From Lachnospiraceae bacterium (GTDB lineage Bacteria; Bacillota; Clostridia; Lachnospirales; Lachnospiraceae), in contig JAFXAZ010000013.1 of NCBI GenBank assembly GCA_017521985.1, positions 1 to 56,797 of the forward strand: a stretch of DNA of 56,797 bases. Reading direction: 5' to 3'. How positions within the stretch are numbered: position 1 is the first letter of the stretch; every line of letters begins with the position of its first letter. A program made the translations under genes and the position numbers. Below the pieces are notes generated by a model. It was given only the letters and a program-made list of their open reading frames with translations, made no database searches and had not been told where the DNA came from. Below, piece after piece: positions 14,481-24,090 of this stretch.

Positions 14481-15170
14481 TTAGTACTTAACAGCGTTAA
14501 CCTTTACGCCAGGACCCATAGTAGAAGTTAATGTAATACTTCTTAAATACTGACCCTTAACAGCGCTTGGCTTAGCCTTGGAAATAGCACTCATTAATGC
14601 TTCGAAGTTTTCTAATAAAGCTTCTTCTGTGAAGGAAACTTTACCAAGTGGGCAGTGAATGATGTTTGTCTTGTCAAGTCTGTATTCAATCTTACCAGCC
14701 TTGATATCAGCAAGAGCCTGAGTAACGTTCATTGTTACGGTACCTGCTTTTGGGTTTGGCATCAAGCCCTTAGGACCTAAAACCTTACCAAGACGACCAA
14801 CAACACCCATCATGTCAGGTGTAGCTACAACTACATCAAAATCTAACCAGCCATCGTTCTGGATCTTTGGAATCAATTCTTCGCCGCCTGCGTAATCTGC
14901 GCCTGCTGCTAAAGCTTCATCAAGCTTAGCACCCTTTGCGAAAACTAAAACCTTTACAGTCTTACCTGTACCCTTTGGAAGAACTACAGCACCACGAATC
15001 TGCTGATCTGCGTGACGTCCGTCACAACCTGTTCTGATATGGATTTCTACTGTTTCATCAAACTTTGCAACAGCAGCCTTTTTAACTAATGCGATTGCTT
15101 CTGCTGGCTCATAAGCAACTGTTCTGTCGATTAATTTTGCAGCTTCTGCATATTTTTTACCGTGTTTCAT
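14481..15170 (-). CDS. rplA: 50S ribosomal protein L1
   Basis: L1 forms the mobile stalk at the ribosomal E site and can repress its own operon. It has 229 residues with the typical N-terminus [15 protein letters not shown] and the central [17 protein letters not shown] block. It lies 57 bases after rplK, with GGAGGTAA before the ATG. An inverted repeat and the rplJ promoter follow. Confidence 0.97.
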   Translation of the reverse strand: MKHGKKYAEAAKLIDRTVAYEPAEAIALVKKAAVAKFDETVEIHIRTGCDGRHADQQIRGAVVLPKGTGKTVKVLVFAKGAKLDEALAAGADYAGGEELIPKIQNDGWLDFDVVVATPDMMGVVGRLGKVLGPKGLMPNPKAGTVTMNVTQALADIKAGKIEYRLDKTNIIHCPLGKVSFTEEALLENFEALMSAISKAKPSAVKGQYLRSITLTSTMGPGVKVNAVKY

Positions 15171-15227
15171 TATTTACCTCCTATGGTTCAAACGACAAAC
15201 CCTGTTTGTCTCCCAATTTTATTGAAA

Positions 15228-15653
15228 TTACTCTTCTACTACAACACCCATACTACGAGCTGTACCTGCGATCATGCTCATAGCTGTCTCAATGCTTGCT
15301 GCATTTAAGTCAGGCATCTTTAACTCTGCGATCTCACGAACCTTAGCCTTAGAAATGGTTGCTACCTTATCTCTGTTTGGCTTACCGGAACCGGATTTGA
15401 TGTTACAAGCCTTCTTAATGAGTACTGCAGCTGGTGGAGTCTTTGTTACGAAACTGAAACTTCTATCTGCGTATACTGTGATTACAACTGGGATGATTAA
15501 GTCACCCTTATCGGCTGTTCTTGCATTGAACTCTTTTGTGAACTGTACAATGTTTACACCATGCTGACCAAGTGCTGGACCAACTGGTGGTGCTGGTGTA
15601 GCCTTACCAGCAGGAATCTGAAGTTTAATATATCCTGTTACTTTCTTTGCCAT
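15228..15653 (-). CDS. rplK: 50S ribosomal protein L11
   Basis: L11 is part of the GTPase-associated centre and senses uncharged tRNA together with RelA-type enzymes. The frame stays open back to 15713, but GGAGGTG lies 5 bases before the ATG at 15653 and [18 protein letters not shown] is the family N-terminus, giving 141 residues, the normal length. The N-terminal [16 protein letters not shown] block, the thiostrepton-binding face, and the C-terminal KMPDLNA are intact. Confidence 0.97.
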   Translation of the reverse strand: MAKKVTGYIKLQIPAGKATPAPPVGPALGQHGVNIVQFTKEFNARTADKGDLIIPVVITVYADRSFSFVTKTPPAAVLIKKACNIKSGSGKPNRDKVATISKAKVREIAELKMPDLNAASIETAMSMIAGTARSMGVVVEE

Positions 15654-15706
15654 TGTGGCACCTCCTATAATGTGGTTATTGGCGCAAGCCTTTCGCTCGC
15701 TCCCAC

Positions 15707-15722
15707 AGCTCAATACTGAGCT
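15707..15722 (-). other. Small hairpin in the nusG-rplK gap
   Basis: AGCTCA (15707-15712) and TGAGCT (15717-15722) form a perfect 6-bp stem with a 4-base loop in the 119-base gap between nusG and rplK. There is no T-tract. No separate rplK promoter stands out, so read-through from rpmG-secE-nusG is likely. Confidence 0.4.
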
Positions 15723-15772
15723 TTCGTGTTACCTTTATTTATACATCTCTCACGAGACGAAAAATAAACTGC

Positions 15773-16300
15773 TTATAATTTTTTGACATCTGTAATATTT
15801 ACATCAACAGGTGTCTCACGGCCGAACATATCAATTACGATTGTCACAACCTGCTTGTTTAAGTCAAGCTTCTGAACAACACTTACGGTATCTTTCCATA
15901 CGCCTGCAGTAACAACAACGCTGTCACCTTCAGCAAAATCTACAGAAAGAACGGCTTCTGCCTTTTCAGCTGCGATTCCAAGTGCTCTCATTTCAGAGTC
16001 TGTAAGTGGAACCGGCTTGCTCCCCGGACCCACGAAACCTGTTACACCACGAGTGTTTCTGATTACATACCAGGTATCGTCATTCATAATCATCTTTACC
16101 AATACATAACCCGGGAACATTTTACGCTCTACCTGCTTGGTAGCACCGTTTTTCACCTCTTCCGCCTTTTCCATCGGAATCATGACTTCACAGATTTCAT
16201 CCCCCAGATTTCTGTTTGCTATCGTGCTTTCGATACCATCCTTCACTTTGTTTTCATACCCTGAATAAGTATGAACTACATACCACTTTGCTTCTGCCAT
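15773..16300 (-). CDS. nusG: Transcription factor NusG
   Basis: NusG binds RNA polymerase and modulates pausing, termination and coupling to ribosomes. It has 175 residues: an NGN domain with WYVVHTYSGYENKVK at the start and MFPGYVLVKM near 80, and a C-terminal KOW domain (EGDSVVVTAGVWKD). It lies 15 bases after secE in the conserved rpmG-secE-nusG order. Confidence 0.97.
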   Translation of the reverse strand: MAEAKWYVVHTYSGYENKVKDGIESTIANRNLGDEICEVMIPMEKAEEVKNGATKQVERKMFPGYVLVKMIMNDDTWYVIRNTRGVTGFVGPGSKPVPLTDSEMRALGIAAEKAEAVLSVDFAEGDSVVVTAGVWKDTVSVVQKLDLNKQVVTIVIDMFGRETPVDVNITDVKKL

Positions 16301-16315
16301 ACCGCTCTCCCTCGC

Positions 16316-16522
16316 TTATAATGAAAGTAAGATGTTTACGCCATACTGGATAAAGAAATCCATAATCGCAATCACCACACCCACTACGACGGATACGCTG
16401 ATAACAGCTACAGTCTGCTTCAATAATGAAGTTTTGTCTGGCCATGTAATTTTTTTGAATTCGGCTTTTACGCCCTTGAAAAAGCTAGGCTTTCTCGTCT
16501 TTTTTGCTGCATTCTCGCTCAT
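16316..16522 (-). CDS. secE: Preprotein translocase subunit SecE
   Basis: SecE clamps SecY in the Sec membrane channel. It is the short Gram-positive form of 68 residues, with one membrane span (about 35-62, rich in Val and Ile) preceded by FKGVKAEFKKITWPDK, the conserved amphipathic segment. A ribosome site (AGGAGG) precedes the ATG. Between rpmG and nusG, as usual. Confidence 0.95.
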   Translation of the reverse strand: MSENAAKKTRKPSFFKGVKAEFKKITWPDKTSLLKQTVAVISVSVVVGVVIAIMDFFIQYGVNILLSL

Positions 16523-16547
16523 ACTAACCTCCTAAAAAGATACACTA

Positions 16548-16697
16548 TTATTTGGTTTCCTTGTGCATTGTATGAGTTTTGCAGAATCTACAATATTTCT
16601 TAGTTTCCATTCTTTCAGGATGGTTTTTCTTTTCTTTTGTAGTATTGTAGTTACGCTGTTTGCATTCAGTACAAGCCAATGTAATTCTAGTACGCAT
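16548..16697 (-). CDS. rpmG: 50S ribosomal protein L33
   Basis: L33 is a small protein of the large subunit. It has 49 residues, [17 protein letters not shown] at the start and [11 protein letters not shown] near the end. The two CxxC pairs mark the zinc-binding (C+) paralogue. GGAGG lies 8 bases before the ATG. First gene of the rpmG-secE-nusG-rplKA unit, 25 bases before secE, with a promoter about 110 bases upstream. Confidence 0.95.
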   Translation of the reverse strand: MRTRITLACTECKQRNYNTTKEKKNHPERMETKKYCRFCKTHTMHKETK

Positions 16698-16775
16698 AGT
16701 TTCTACCTCCACTTAAAGTAATAATAGATTGTTTCGTTTCTGACGCTGTAGTTTGTCTATAACAAATTTGAGCAT

Positions 16776-16801
16776 TAAAAAAAGACCTAAATTCCGTCTT
16801 T
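16776..16801 (-). other. Possible leader hairpin before rpmG
   Basis: AAAGAC (16796-16801 on the minus strand) can pair with GTCTTT, followed by a run of T residues (16777-16780). It lies between the rpmG promoter and the gene, so it could be a weak attenuator. The stem is only six low-GC pairs. Confidence 0.3.
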
Positions 16802-16808
16802 CCGATTT

Positions 16809-16837
16809 AATTTAACACAGACAGACACTCTTGTCAA
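16809..16837 (-). promoter_or_regulatory. rpmG-secE-nusG promoter
   Basis: TTGACA (16832-16837), a 17-base spacer and TAAATT (16809-16814) on the minus strand, in the gap after the sugar transporter. It should drive rpmG to rplA. Confidence 0.75.
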
Positions 16838-16877
16838 TACTTTTCCGATAATCTCTTCAAAATATTTACAACTATAT

Positions 16878-18431
16878 TTACTTAAACGCCTCCGGCACCT
16901 GGTCAATAGTCTGCCATGTCTTCATGGCTTCCTCCAGGCTCATACCTTTTGCAATGGCATCCTTGCGTACTGCATTAATTGCCTGAATTTCCTTCATACG
17001 AGGTCCGGTCAGTTTATAACCCTTCATAGCAATCAACGTAGCAATCCATGCAAACATCGGTACGATACAGAAGAGCACTACAACTACGGTGTGCATACCT
17101 TCTGAATATGGGGTATAACCATCCGGCAGCGTAGCAATACCGATTGCTGCAACGGCCAGGCCCACAATGGTAGAACCAAGAGAACTAACCAGCTTGTCTA
17201 CCAAAGAGAACAAGGTTCCCATAATACCAGGAATATAGCGACCCGTACGGAAGGTCTCGTAGTCTGAACAGTCTGCTACCATCGGAATCGGCATATCTGC
17301 AGTTGCATAGTAGGCACCATAACCAATACCAAAGAATACCACAAACAAAATAGTATAAAGATTTATATTGCTAATAGATAAGTTAAAGGCCGGAACACCC
17401 TGTTTCCAGAATATCAAAAGTGCCAACACACCTACATACATAACCAGTGCAAGGGTCGTATATCGCACCAAGGAAGCCTTCTGTCCGTGTTTCTGGCTGG
17501 TTCTTACGGTTAATAAGAAGAACGGCACAGAGAACACATATCCTACAATCATCATCGGCAAATACAGACCATCATAATTGTTCATCATGGCACCATACAA
17601 CATACAAAGCACAGTCATATTGGTTGCAATGGAAAATGCCAGCTTACAGCCCGCACCGGCAACCATCAGTCGAATTAACTCGGTGTTATTTTTCAAAACC
17701 TCTGCGTACTCGGAGAATTTTACTTTTTCCTGCTTAACACCAACGCCAAAAAATTCTTCACGGTCTTTTTCCCAAATGCCCACTACTGCAAGCACCGTCA
17801 GAATTGCAGAAACTATAATAGCCAAAGGAATCATAAAGTTAAAGAACTCCGCACTATTGTAACCACCGAACTGTTTTGCAATAATCGGTGCCAAAAACTG
17901 TACCAATCCCATACCAACCAAGCTAGCCACCGTGTTAAAAACAGTAAACAGCGGTCTCTGATTTGGGTCGTTGGTAAGACAGCTTTGTCCGGAACGTGTA
18001 CACGCCGTCTGGAAAGTGTAACCAATGACATAAAGTGCATAAAACAGTACAAACAACGTATATCTGAGCCACATCATATCCGCGGAAACAATTCGCGTAC
18101 CGAAGTACAATAATATTGCAGATACAATCATGATTACATTACCCAGAACCATAAACGGTCTGAATTTACCAAACTTAGTAACTGTCCGGTCAATCAATGC
18201 ACCGATAATCGGGTCTGTTACCGCATCAAAAAGACGCATTACCGTAACCATGGTTGTGGCAAAGGTAAGAAACAAACCAAGGACACCATTGGCATAATAT
18301 GCAATGAAGTTCAATGTCAAAATATAATATACATTGGTGGCACCATTATTAAATGGAAATAAAACTAATTGATATAATTTTGCTCTGTTCAGGGAGTTAG
18401 CCTTTGCCGGAGCATTCTTTTCGCTACTCAT
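16878..18431 (-). CDS. GPH-family glycoside:cation symporter
   Basis: A 12-span membrane carrier of the glycoside-pentoside-hexuronide family (MelB, UidB/GusB, XynP relatives), 517 residues. FDAVTDPIIGALIDRT near 70-85 is the family signature with the cation-site aspartates, and RPLFTVFNTVASLVG and DCSDYETFRTGRYIPGIMG also fit. Members import glycosides with H+ or Na+. It lies 24 bases after the GH2 gene on the same strand, with AAGGAG before the ATG, so the pair form an import-and-hydrolyse unit. The substrate cannot be read from sequence. Confidence 0.88.
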   Translation of the reverse strand: MSSEKNAPAKANSLNRAKLYQLVLFPFNNGATNVYYILTLNFIAYYANGVLGLFLTFATTMVTVMRLFDAVTDPIIGALIDRTVTKFGKFRPFMVLGNVIMIVSAILLYFGTRIVSADMMWLRYTLFVLFYALYVIGYTFQTACTRSGQSCLTNDPNQRPLFTVFNTVASLVGMGLVQFLAPIIAKQFGGYNSAEFFNFMIPLAIIVSAILTVLAVVGIWEKDREEFFGVGVKQEKVKFSEYAEVLKNNTELIRLMVAGAGCKLAFSIATNMTVLCMLYGAMMNNYDGLYLPMMIVGYVFSVPFFLLTVRTSQKHGQKASLVRYTTLALVMYVGVLALLIFWKQGVPAFNLSISNINLYTILFVVFFGIGYGAYYATADMPIPMVADCSDYETFRTGRYIPGIMGTLFSLVDKLVSSLGSTIVGLAVAAIGIATLPDGYTPYSEGMHTVVVVLFCIVPMFAWIATLIAMKGYKLTGPRMKEIQAINAVRKDAIAKGMSLEEAMKTWQTIDQVPEAFK

Positions 18432-18455
18432 TGCTTTTTCGCACTCCTTTTCTTT

Positions 18456-20378
18456 TTATACCCAGTTTGCACTGTTGGAACTCTTTACATTCAGCTTGTA
18501 TGCCGGATTTGGCTTGTCTACCCTACGAATAAAGGCGGTATCCTCAAAGCTTCCTGCCACTGCCTTTAAGTTGTTTTCAGCTTCCAGGCTCACTTCAAAG
18601 GTAAACACATGCTCGCCCGTCTTTTCCGCAACAAGCTTCCCGTTATTATAAAGAGCAACCTTCGGCTGATTGCTGTATACTTTTACTTTGGTAACCGCTT
18701 CCGGTCTGTCTACATATCTGGAGCCTGCAATGTGAACGAATCCCTCTTCACTCCAGTATGCCTTATATAAGTAGAAACTATCCTTTTTCACCTTACGGTC
18801 AAAAGTCACAAGACCTTTATGATTCATGCCCGGCTCGCCGCCCTGATCGCGGGCATCCGCTGCAAAATCAAACATATTCCACACGTGATTTGCCCACATA
18901 TATGGATGACGCTTAAAGCACTCCAGCATATACTCGTGATAAACTGCCTGATACTCTTCGGTATGGTCCCCACGTCTTGGCTTAGAAGAATGCAGGTTCG
19001 GCATCGCCTCACAGCCATACTCAGAAAAGCCTAACGGACGCTTCGGATAACAGAAGTGGAAAAAGTTAATCCACAAATCATTTAAAAACAAGCCCGGTGT
19101 ATACCAGCCCAGATATAAATTCCAGCTTACAAGGTCTGAAATATGGGCGGATTTATTGAACGGTCCACAAACTGCATAACATGCAAGCGTAGTCACACGA
19201 CTCGGATCCATCTCATGGCACAAATCATTGAGCATATGATGATTGTCCAACATGTCTTTTTTGTCCTTGGTGGCAATGGTAATCTCATTGGAAATACCCC
19301 AAGTTACAATAGAAGGATGATTGTAATTCTGAATAATCAGCTCCTTCATCTGGCTGATAGTATTGTCACGGCCATTTGGCATATGAGATGAAATATACGG
19401 AATCTCTGCCCAAACCACCATACCGTACTCATCACACAAATCATAAAAATACTGGTCATGCTGATAGTGTGCCAAACGAATGGTATTACAGCCCATCTCA
19501 CGAATGAGCTCCATATCCTCTCTATGATGAGCTCTTGTCAGTGCGTTACCAATGCCCTTTCTATCCTGATGACGAGACACACCGTGCAGCGGATAAGCCC
19601 TGCCATTTAAGAAAAATCCCTTTTCCGGGTCAACATGAAAGCTTCTCACACCAAAACGACTGCTGATTTCATCCACCACTTCACCATTTACAGAAAGCTG
19701 AAGCACCGCCTTGTACAAATATGGGTCCTTTAAACCATCCCATAAATGTACCTGTTCTATTTGCAAGGAATCGTCGGTTCCACTACCTTCTGCTATCACA
19801 TTGCCTTCTGCATCCAAAAGACGGATAAGTACCTCTGCGTTCTCTGCATTGTGCCAGCTCTTAATATTTACAATGGCATTTTTGCCGTCCACTTTCGGCG
19901 TAATCTGTAATCCGGGACCGCCAAAATAATCCAAATCGAAATGATTTTTATTTACTACAATCACATGAACATCACGATAAATACCACCATAAAAGGTAAA
20001 GTCCGCCTTCTGAGGATATACCCTGTCATTCACGCTATTATCCACGGTAACCTTCAAATCATTGTCCGCCTGCATCAGATCACTTACATCCACACGGAAG
20101 GTAGAATAACCCCCATCATGATGCACGCAATGCTTCCCGTTCAATACCACATCCGCACTTGCATTAACACCCTGGAACTCCAAATAAACAGCCTCCGTCT
20201 CCGGATTCCAAGCAGGAGCTTCAAACTCCTTCTCATACACACAGCTGCCTCTCCAGTAATCATTGCCGCCATCCTGCCCATCAATGGCATTCCACGTATG
20301 AGGCACATTTACAATCTGACCTTTTTTGTCCGGACCAATAAAAGTCCAACCCTGATTAATACATGTAAAACGTCTCAC
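18456..20378 (-). CDS. GH2 beta-glycosidase (galactosidase/glucuronidase type)
   Basis: A retaining exo-glycosidase of family GH2, 640 residues and no signal peptide, hence cytoplasmic. The N-terminal jelly-roll domain runs to about 150, then the Ig-like domain, then the TIM barrel from about 245. The acid/base is Glu365 in WGISNE and the nucleophile Glu453 in FSEYG. The N-x-K motif (Asn519, Lys521) is essential in beta-glucuronidases but also occurs in galactosidases of this subgroup, so the sugar remains open. The start is GTG with GGGAGGA 5 bases upstream. It is the first gene of a pair with the GPH carrier. No regulator gene is adjacent. Confidence 0.88.
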   Translation of the reverse strand: MRRFTCINQGWTFIGPDKKGQIVNVPHTWNAIDGQDGGNDYWRGSCVYEKEFEAPAWNPETEAVYLEFQGVNASADVVLNGKHCVHHDGGYSTFRVDVSDLMQADNDLKVTVDNSVNDRVYPQKADFTFYGGIYRDVHVIVVNKNHFDLDYFGGPGLQITPKVDGKNAIVNIKSWHNAENAEVLIRLLDAEGNVIAEGSGTDDSLQIEQVHLWDGLKDPYLYKAVLQLSVNGEVVDEISSRFGVRSFHVDPEKGFFLNGRAYPLHGVSRHQDRKGIGNALTRAHHREDMELIREMGCNTIRLAHYQHDQYFYDLCDEYGMVVWAEIPYISSHMPNGRDNTISQMKELIIQNYNHPSIVTWGISNEITIATKDKKDMLDNHHMLNDLCHEMDPSRVTTLACYAVCGPFNKSAHISDLVSWNLYLGWYTPGLFLNDLWINFFHFCYPKRPLGFSEYGCEAMPNLHSSKPRRGDHTEEYQAVYHEYMLECFKRHPYMWANHVWNMFDFAADARDQGGEPGMNHKGLVTFDRKVKKDSFYLYKAYWSEEGFVHIAGSRYVDRPEAVTKVKVYSNQPKVALYNNGKLVAEKTGEHVFTFEVSLEAENNLKAVAGSFEDTAFIRRVDKPNPAYKLNVKSSNSANWV

Positions 20379-20436
20379 TCTGTTCCTCCCAGCTCACTAT
20401 TTTAACTTTATATAAAATACACCTATCATATGGTTA

Positions 20437-21987
20437 CTATTTTCTCACGATTTTATGAAAAATATAACATCTTGCCTCTTCCAGCTTATTTATAACTTGC
20501 TGCAATCCAACAGCCGCATACGGCAGCATCATAATAAAATATGGAAAAACATACCTGGTTTTTGCTTCCCAAATAATTGTAAACAAGAATCCCCCGAAAA
20601 TACCTATCATTAAAACGAAAGGTTCTATCTTGTTCCACTTCTTAAAATTCAAGATGAATAAACCCAAAATACTGCCGTATACAATCAATTGGTATATATT
20701 CATGTACTCTTCTACCACACTGCGTAAAGAGCCAAAATAAATGTCGGCAATGATAGGGAACTGCTCATATTGAATGTTTTGATTCATCGCCAAACAATGA
20801 TACATCGGTTCGTTCCACTGTGCCAAAATTTTCTGTCCCAAAAAATCCACTGCATATGCTTTGTCATCTAAACATTTTTGAACAAAAAGCCCTAAATCCC
20901 TAAGTGCAACTTGACTGGCCGCCTCAGGATCACAGTCATTTTCAAAAAATACCGTGTAATTATATTTGGAGAACCACCCCGGATTTTCTTCTTCCCAATT
21001 GGTTCCCATAGTGATATACAATATATTCGGAATTGCATGAGCATCTTCTTGAAAATGCTCATGATACATAGCATCTATGATAAAATTCGAGCCACAGAAA
21101 CCAATAAAAACAGTTGCTATCAATGCCAAATATCTCCAGTTAAATTGCTGAATCAACTTTACAATCAACAGTACAACAAAACCAACTAATATAATCAAAG
21201 AGTTTTGTCTAAGCTGCACAGCGAGTCCGCAACATACCGCCAAAGCAAAAAGCTTATACCATTTCATCTGCTCCATTGCAGATAACAAAGCCCACGCTCC
21301 TACAAACAAGAGTGCTGTGGAAGGGATTTCACCATATACAAATGGAGTGTATGCATATAACGTAAAGCAGGTAACCGCCAATAGTAAATATATCAGCTCG
21401 GCAAATACATTCCTTTTGCTAATATTTCTAACCAGTTCATATCCCGCATATACAATGATACCCACACATACTGCTGATATCACCTGGAACCCCAAATAAG
21501 GATTCGGTCTGTCTCCCAATAAGTAATACATAATTCGCAATACGCTTATCATACCCAATTGATGCGGACAGGTCGCTACATATTTGCCTTTATCAAATCC
21601 CGAAAAAATTCCCTCATTAAAGGCCCACGCATAATAAAGTACATTACTCTGATCCGCTTCCGGCGCAATATTAGAACCTGCCACCCATAAGAGGCTGACT
21701 ACTACAGACAGAAGAGCAGCTCCAATAGCCAGAAATCTGGTATTTATCTTTGTCTGCACTCTATTTACATATTGCAGTAATACAAACAATACCGCAACTA
21801 CACCAAGCACCCAAAGCAGACTTACAATCCCATTGTCATTTTTAAAAAAAACGGCTTCACTACTCAAATCAAACGGACTGTATCCCGTTTGAATAAAACT
21901 GTAAAAAGTAAGTCCACCAAACACCACGATACAGCATATTTTAAATACATTAACTAATACTTTTTCTCTCATCTTTTTTATATACAT
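20437..21987 (-). CDS. GT-C type membrane glycosyltransferase
   Basis: An integral membrane protein of 516 residues with about 12 hydrophobic segments. The layout fits GT-C enzymes that use polyprenyl-phosphate sugars: a first outer loop after two or three spans with acidic residues (NIAPEADQSN near 110), and a short soluble part near the C-terminus. Its ATG lies inside the last 38 bases of the upstream gene, so the two are translationally linked; another ATG five codons on is possible. No acceptor can be named. It probably decorates a cell-surface glycan. Confidence 0.6.
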   Translation of the reverse strand: MYIKKMREKVLVNVFKICCIVVFGGLTFYSFIQTGYSPFDLSSEAVFFKNDNGIVSLLWVLGVVAVLFVLLQYVNRVQTKINTRFLAIGAALLSVVVSLLWVAGSNIAPEADQSNVLYYAWAFNEGIFSGFDKGKYVATCPHQLGMISVLRIMYYLLGDRPNPYLGFQVISAVCVGIIVYAGYELVRNISKRNVFAELIYLLLAVTCFTLYAYTPFVYGEIPSTALLFVGAWALLSAMEQMKWYKLFALAVCCGLAVQLRQNSLIILVGFVVLLIVKLIQQFNWRYLALIATVFIGFCGSNFIIDAMYHEHFQEDAHAIPNILYITMGTNWEEENPGWFSKYNYTVFFENDCDPEAASQVALRDLGLFVQKCLDDKAYAVDFLGQKILAQWNEPMYHCLAMNQNIQYEQFPIIADIYFGSLRSVVEEYMNIYQLIVYGSILGLFILNFKKWNKIEPFVLMIGIFGGFLFTIIWEAKTRYVFPYFIMMLPYAAVGLQQVINKLEEARCYIFHKIVRK

Positions 21988-23929
21988 TGGTAAAGATGGT
22001 GCAGAGGAATATCCAAACCATCATTTCGCTCTTATACGTAAACCCTGATTCAAACCACCCAAATACCGTCATTCCTGCAATCAATAAAGCTGGAAGCAGG
22101 TATTCTATCTTGCCAAACCGAAGCACATTGTACATAGCCACTAAGAAAACCATGATAAATAACAGTATCATCATAATCATAGTTGGAATACCAAAATTGT
22201 AACCTGCAATCAGGAAAATATTATGGGCATGAGGCTGCTGATTCCATGATGTTACCCACATACGAAAGCTCCCCTCCTTATGCCCTTCATTGTTCAGTTT
22301 ACTAATAGCGTATTCATGAATAGCCATGCGCAATCCCATACCATTCCCCGGATATTCTTCCTCTGTATACCAAGGATACTCCGAGGAATCTCCTCGTGAG
22401 CCACTAGGTAGCACTTCCATACTATTTGGTGCCATGTCTTCCGCATCTATCCGTAAGACAAGGGAAGATAAAATCTTCTCTAGAAGTTTGGAATACACTT
22501 GTGTGATTTTATTGTCTGTTTCCAACTCATCTTCCGTAACATTATCATCTGAACTTCCTTTAGAACCATACCAATACTCAACATACCACATCTGTTCATC
22601 AAATTGAGCTTGCGTATATATTCCCTGTTCATAATAATACTCTGCGCGTGTACGACCACTATATAATAAATCTGACGCAAGAACACGTTCCAAAAACGCA
22701 CCAGCTCCCGGAATAATACGTCCCAAATTATGCTCCACAGACTCCTCAAAGGTAGCATACTTGACACTATCTACTGCCTCATTTTCCATTACCGAAAATT
22801 CATTGTACTCGTTATCCGGGAAAAAATATTCTCCCCACACTTGAATAGGACGGGAAAGCATACGATATCCCGTGTAATTTATATAATCCGGCTGATTATA
22901 ATAAGCCGGAAGATATCTTACAGATGCATACGCCGTTGGAAACAGTGCCAAAGATACCAGACCTACACAGGCACAATTTACTATCCATAAAACAGCCTTT
23001 CCTATCCATTTCCACCAAGCATCCTTAAGGCGTATATATCGTACCGCCATGGCTATTACCGTCATCAATATCATGGCTAACACCGCACTACGACTGCCCG
23101 TCAAATATTCCAATGACAAGATAAAAGTAGCTGTCAGCCAAGAAAACACACGTAACATACCATTCCATATGCCCCACTTTTTACGTGCCAGCTGAACGTA
23201 CTGAATCATCCAGGCAGCAAAATAGCTAAGATAAATCCTGGACATGGTGGTACAGGAATTGGAAATTCCGGTATAACGAATATCACTGTAATTGTACGGT
23301 CTATGCTTCCACGCATATCCTTGAATCACAAAAAATCCGATGCATATACCATCCAGCATTCCCTTTAATACACTTGCACAAGCTCTCTCACTCTTTTTCA
23401 TCATAATGAGCGGAAGTAAACTGAGCAAAATATACAAATAAAATCGTTTGTAATCATAAATAGACGTCTGCTTTAATATAAGCAAAAAAAACAAAAGTAT
23501 AGAAGGACTTACTTCAAACGGAAATCTCCTTTCCTTCACTGCATCGTAAATAACCAATATATACAAATTTAACAGTACCGTAATAAAAATACCAAGCGGC
23601 ATATCCAAATAGTAATAGCTGGCGTAAAAATTAATTTTCACAAAATATATGGTTAAGCCAATGCCACAAGCAGTGGCAACACCACACAAAAGCCTTTTCC
23701 CCTTCTGAAAAGCCCCCAATTTCAGGCAATAAAAAATACCTACTGCTGACATAATATATATCTGCTGCCAAAAAATATATTCATGGTAATTCTGTACTTG
23801 CGTCCAACACATAAAAACAGCTGCAACGCACCACACCAAACGTTCCAAGGTATAGCTCTGTGCTTTTTCTATTAGCTGACTCCCAAATCTTTTTATTCTA
23901 TTTTCTACTTTTATGATTTGATCCGCCAT
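21950..23929 (-). CDS. O-antigen-ligase/polymerase-like membrane protein
   Basis: An integral membrane protein of 659 residues with about 10-12 spans and one large outer loop (about 380-560, acidic and Tyr-rich). Features of the Wzy/WaaL superfamily are visible: YLTGSRSAVLAMIL near 275 and PHAHNIFLIAGYNFGIP near the C-terminus, whose histidines lie where ligases hold theirs. In Gram-positives such proteins polymerise glycans or attach them to a lipid or wall anchor. First gene of a unit with the GT-C protein, with a good promoter. It may act on the polysaccharide made by the locus beginning at 25.4 kb. Confidence 0.75.
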   Translation of the reverse strand: MADQIIKVENRIKRFGSQLIEKAQSYTLERLVWCVAAVFMCWTQVQNYHEYIFWQQIYIMSAVGIFYCLKLGAFQKGKRLLCGVATACGIGLTIYFVKINFYASYYYLDMPLGIFITVLLNLYILVIYDAVKERRFPFEVSPSILLFFLLILKQTSIYDYKRFYLYILLSLLPLIMMKKSERACASVLKGMLDGICIGFFVIQGYAWKHRPYNYSDIRYTGISNSCTTMSRIYLSYFAAWMIQYVQLARKKWGIWNGMLRVFSWLTATFILSLEYLTGSRSAVLAMILMTVIAMAVRYIRLKDAWWKWIGKAVLWIVNCACVGLVSLALFPTAYASVRYLPAYYNQPDYINYTGYRMLSRPIQVWGEYFFPDNEYNEFSVMENEAVDSVKYATFEESVEHNLGRIIPGAGAFLERVLASDLLYSGRTRAEYYYEQGIYTQAQFDEQMWYVEYWYGSKGSSDDNVTEDELETDNKITQVYSKLLEKILSSLVLRIDAEDMAPNSMEVLPSGSRGDSSEYPWYTEEEYPGNGMGLRMAIHEYAISKLNNEGHKEGSFRMWVTSWNQQPHAHNIFLIAGYNFGIPTMIMMILLFIMVFLVAMYNVLRFGKIEYLLPALLIAGMTVFGWFESGFTYKSEMMVWIFLCTIFTNVYKKDERKSIS

Positions 23930-23982
23930 CTAGTTCCTCCTGCTTCACGTCTGCAATATCATCTAAAACCCAATGCAAGTAT

Positions 23983-24011
23983 AGCATACTTTTTTTCAAA
24001 AGTATAGGCAA
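23983..24011 (-). promoter_or_regulatory. Promoter of the ligase-like/GT-C unit
   Basis: TTGCCT (24006-24011), a 17-base spacer and TATGCT (23983-23988) on the minus strand, about 50 bases before the ligase-like gene. Confidence 0.6.
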
Positions 24012-24034
24012 TTTTCATATTGCATACACTTTCC

Positions 24035-24082
24035 AAAAGGGCAGCTTGCGTCCGGGTAATCCCGGGCGAGAGCCGCCCTTTT
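24035..24082 (-). terminator. Terminator after the hexosamine kinase gene
   Basis: A long GC-rich hairpin (outer arms 24035-24046 and 24071-24082) flanked by T-tracts on both strands, TTTT on the minus strand. It lies just past the kinase stop, so it serves that gene. The plus-strand T-tract is longer but no plus-strand gene precedes it. Confidence 0.75.
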
Positions 24083-24090
24083 TTTGTTTT

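Noticed and set aside
18456-20378. A firm beta-glucuronidase (uidA) call for the GH2 enzyme
   Set aside because: The N-x-K motif is present but also occurs in related beta-galactosidases, and the neighbouring GPH carrier does not fix the sugar.
24035-24086. Plus-strand terminator with a long T-tract near 24.08 kb
   Set aside because: No plus-strand gene or promoter lies upstream. The hairpin is better placed as the minus-strand terminator of the hexosamine kinase.
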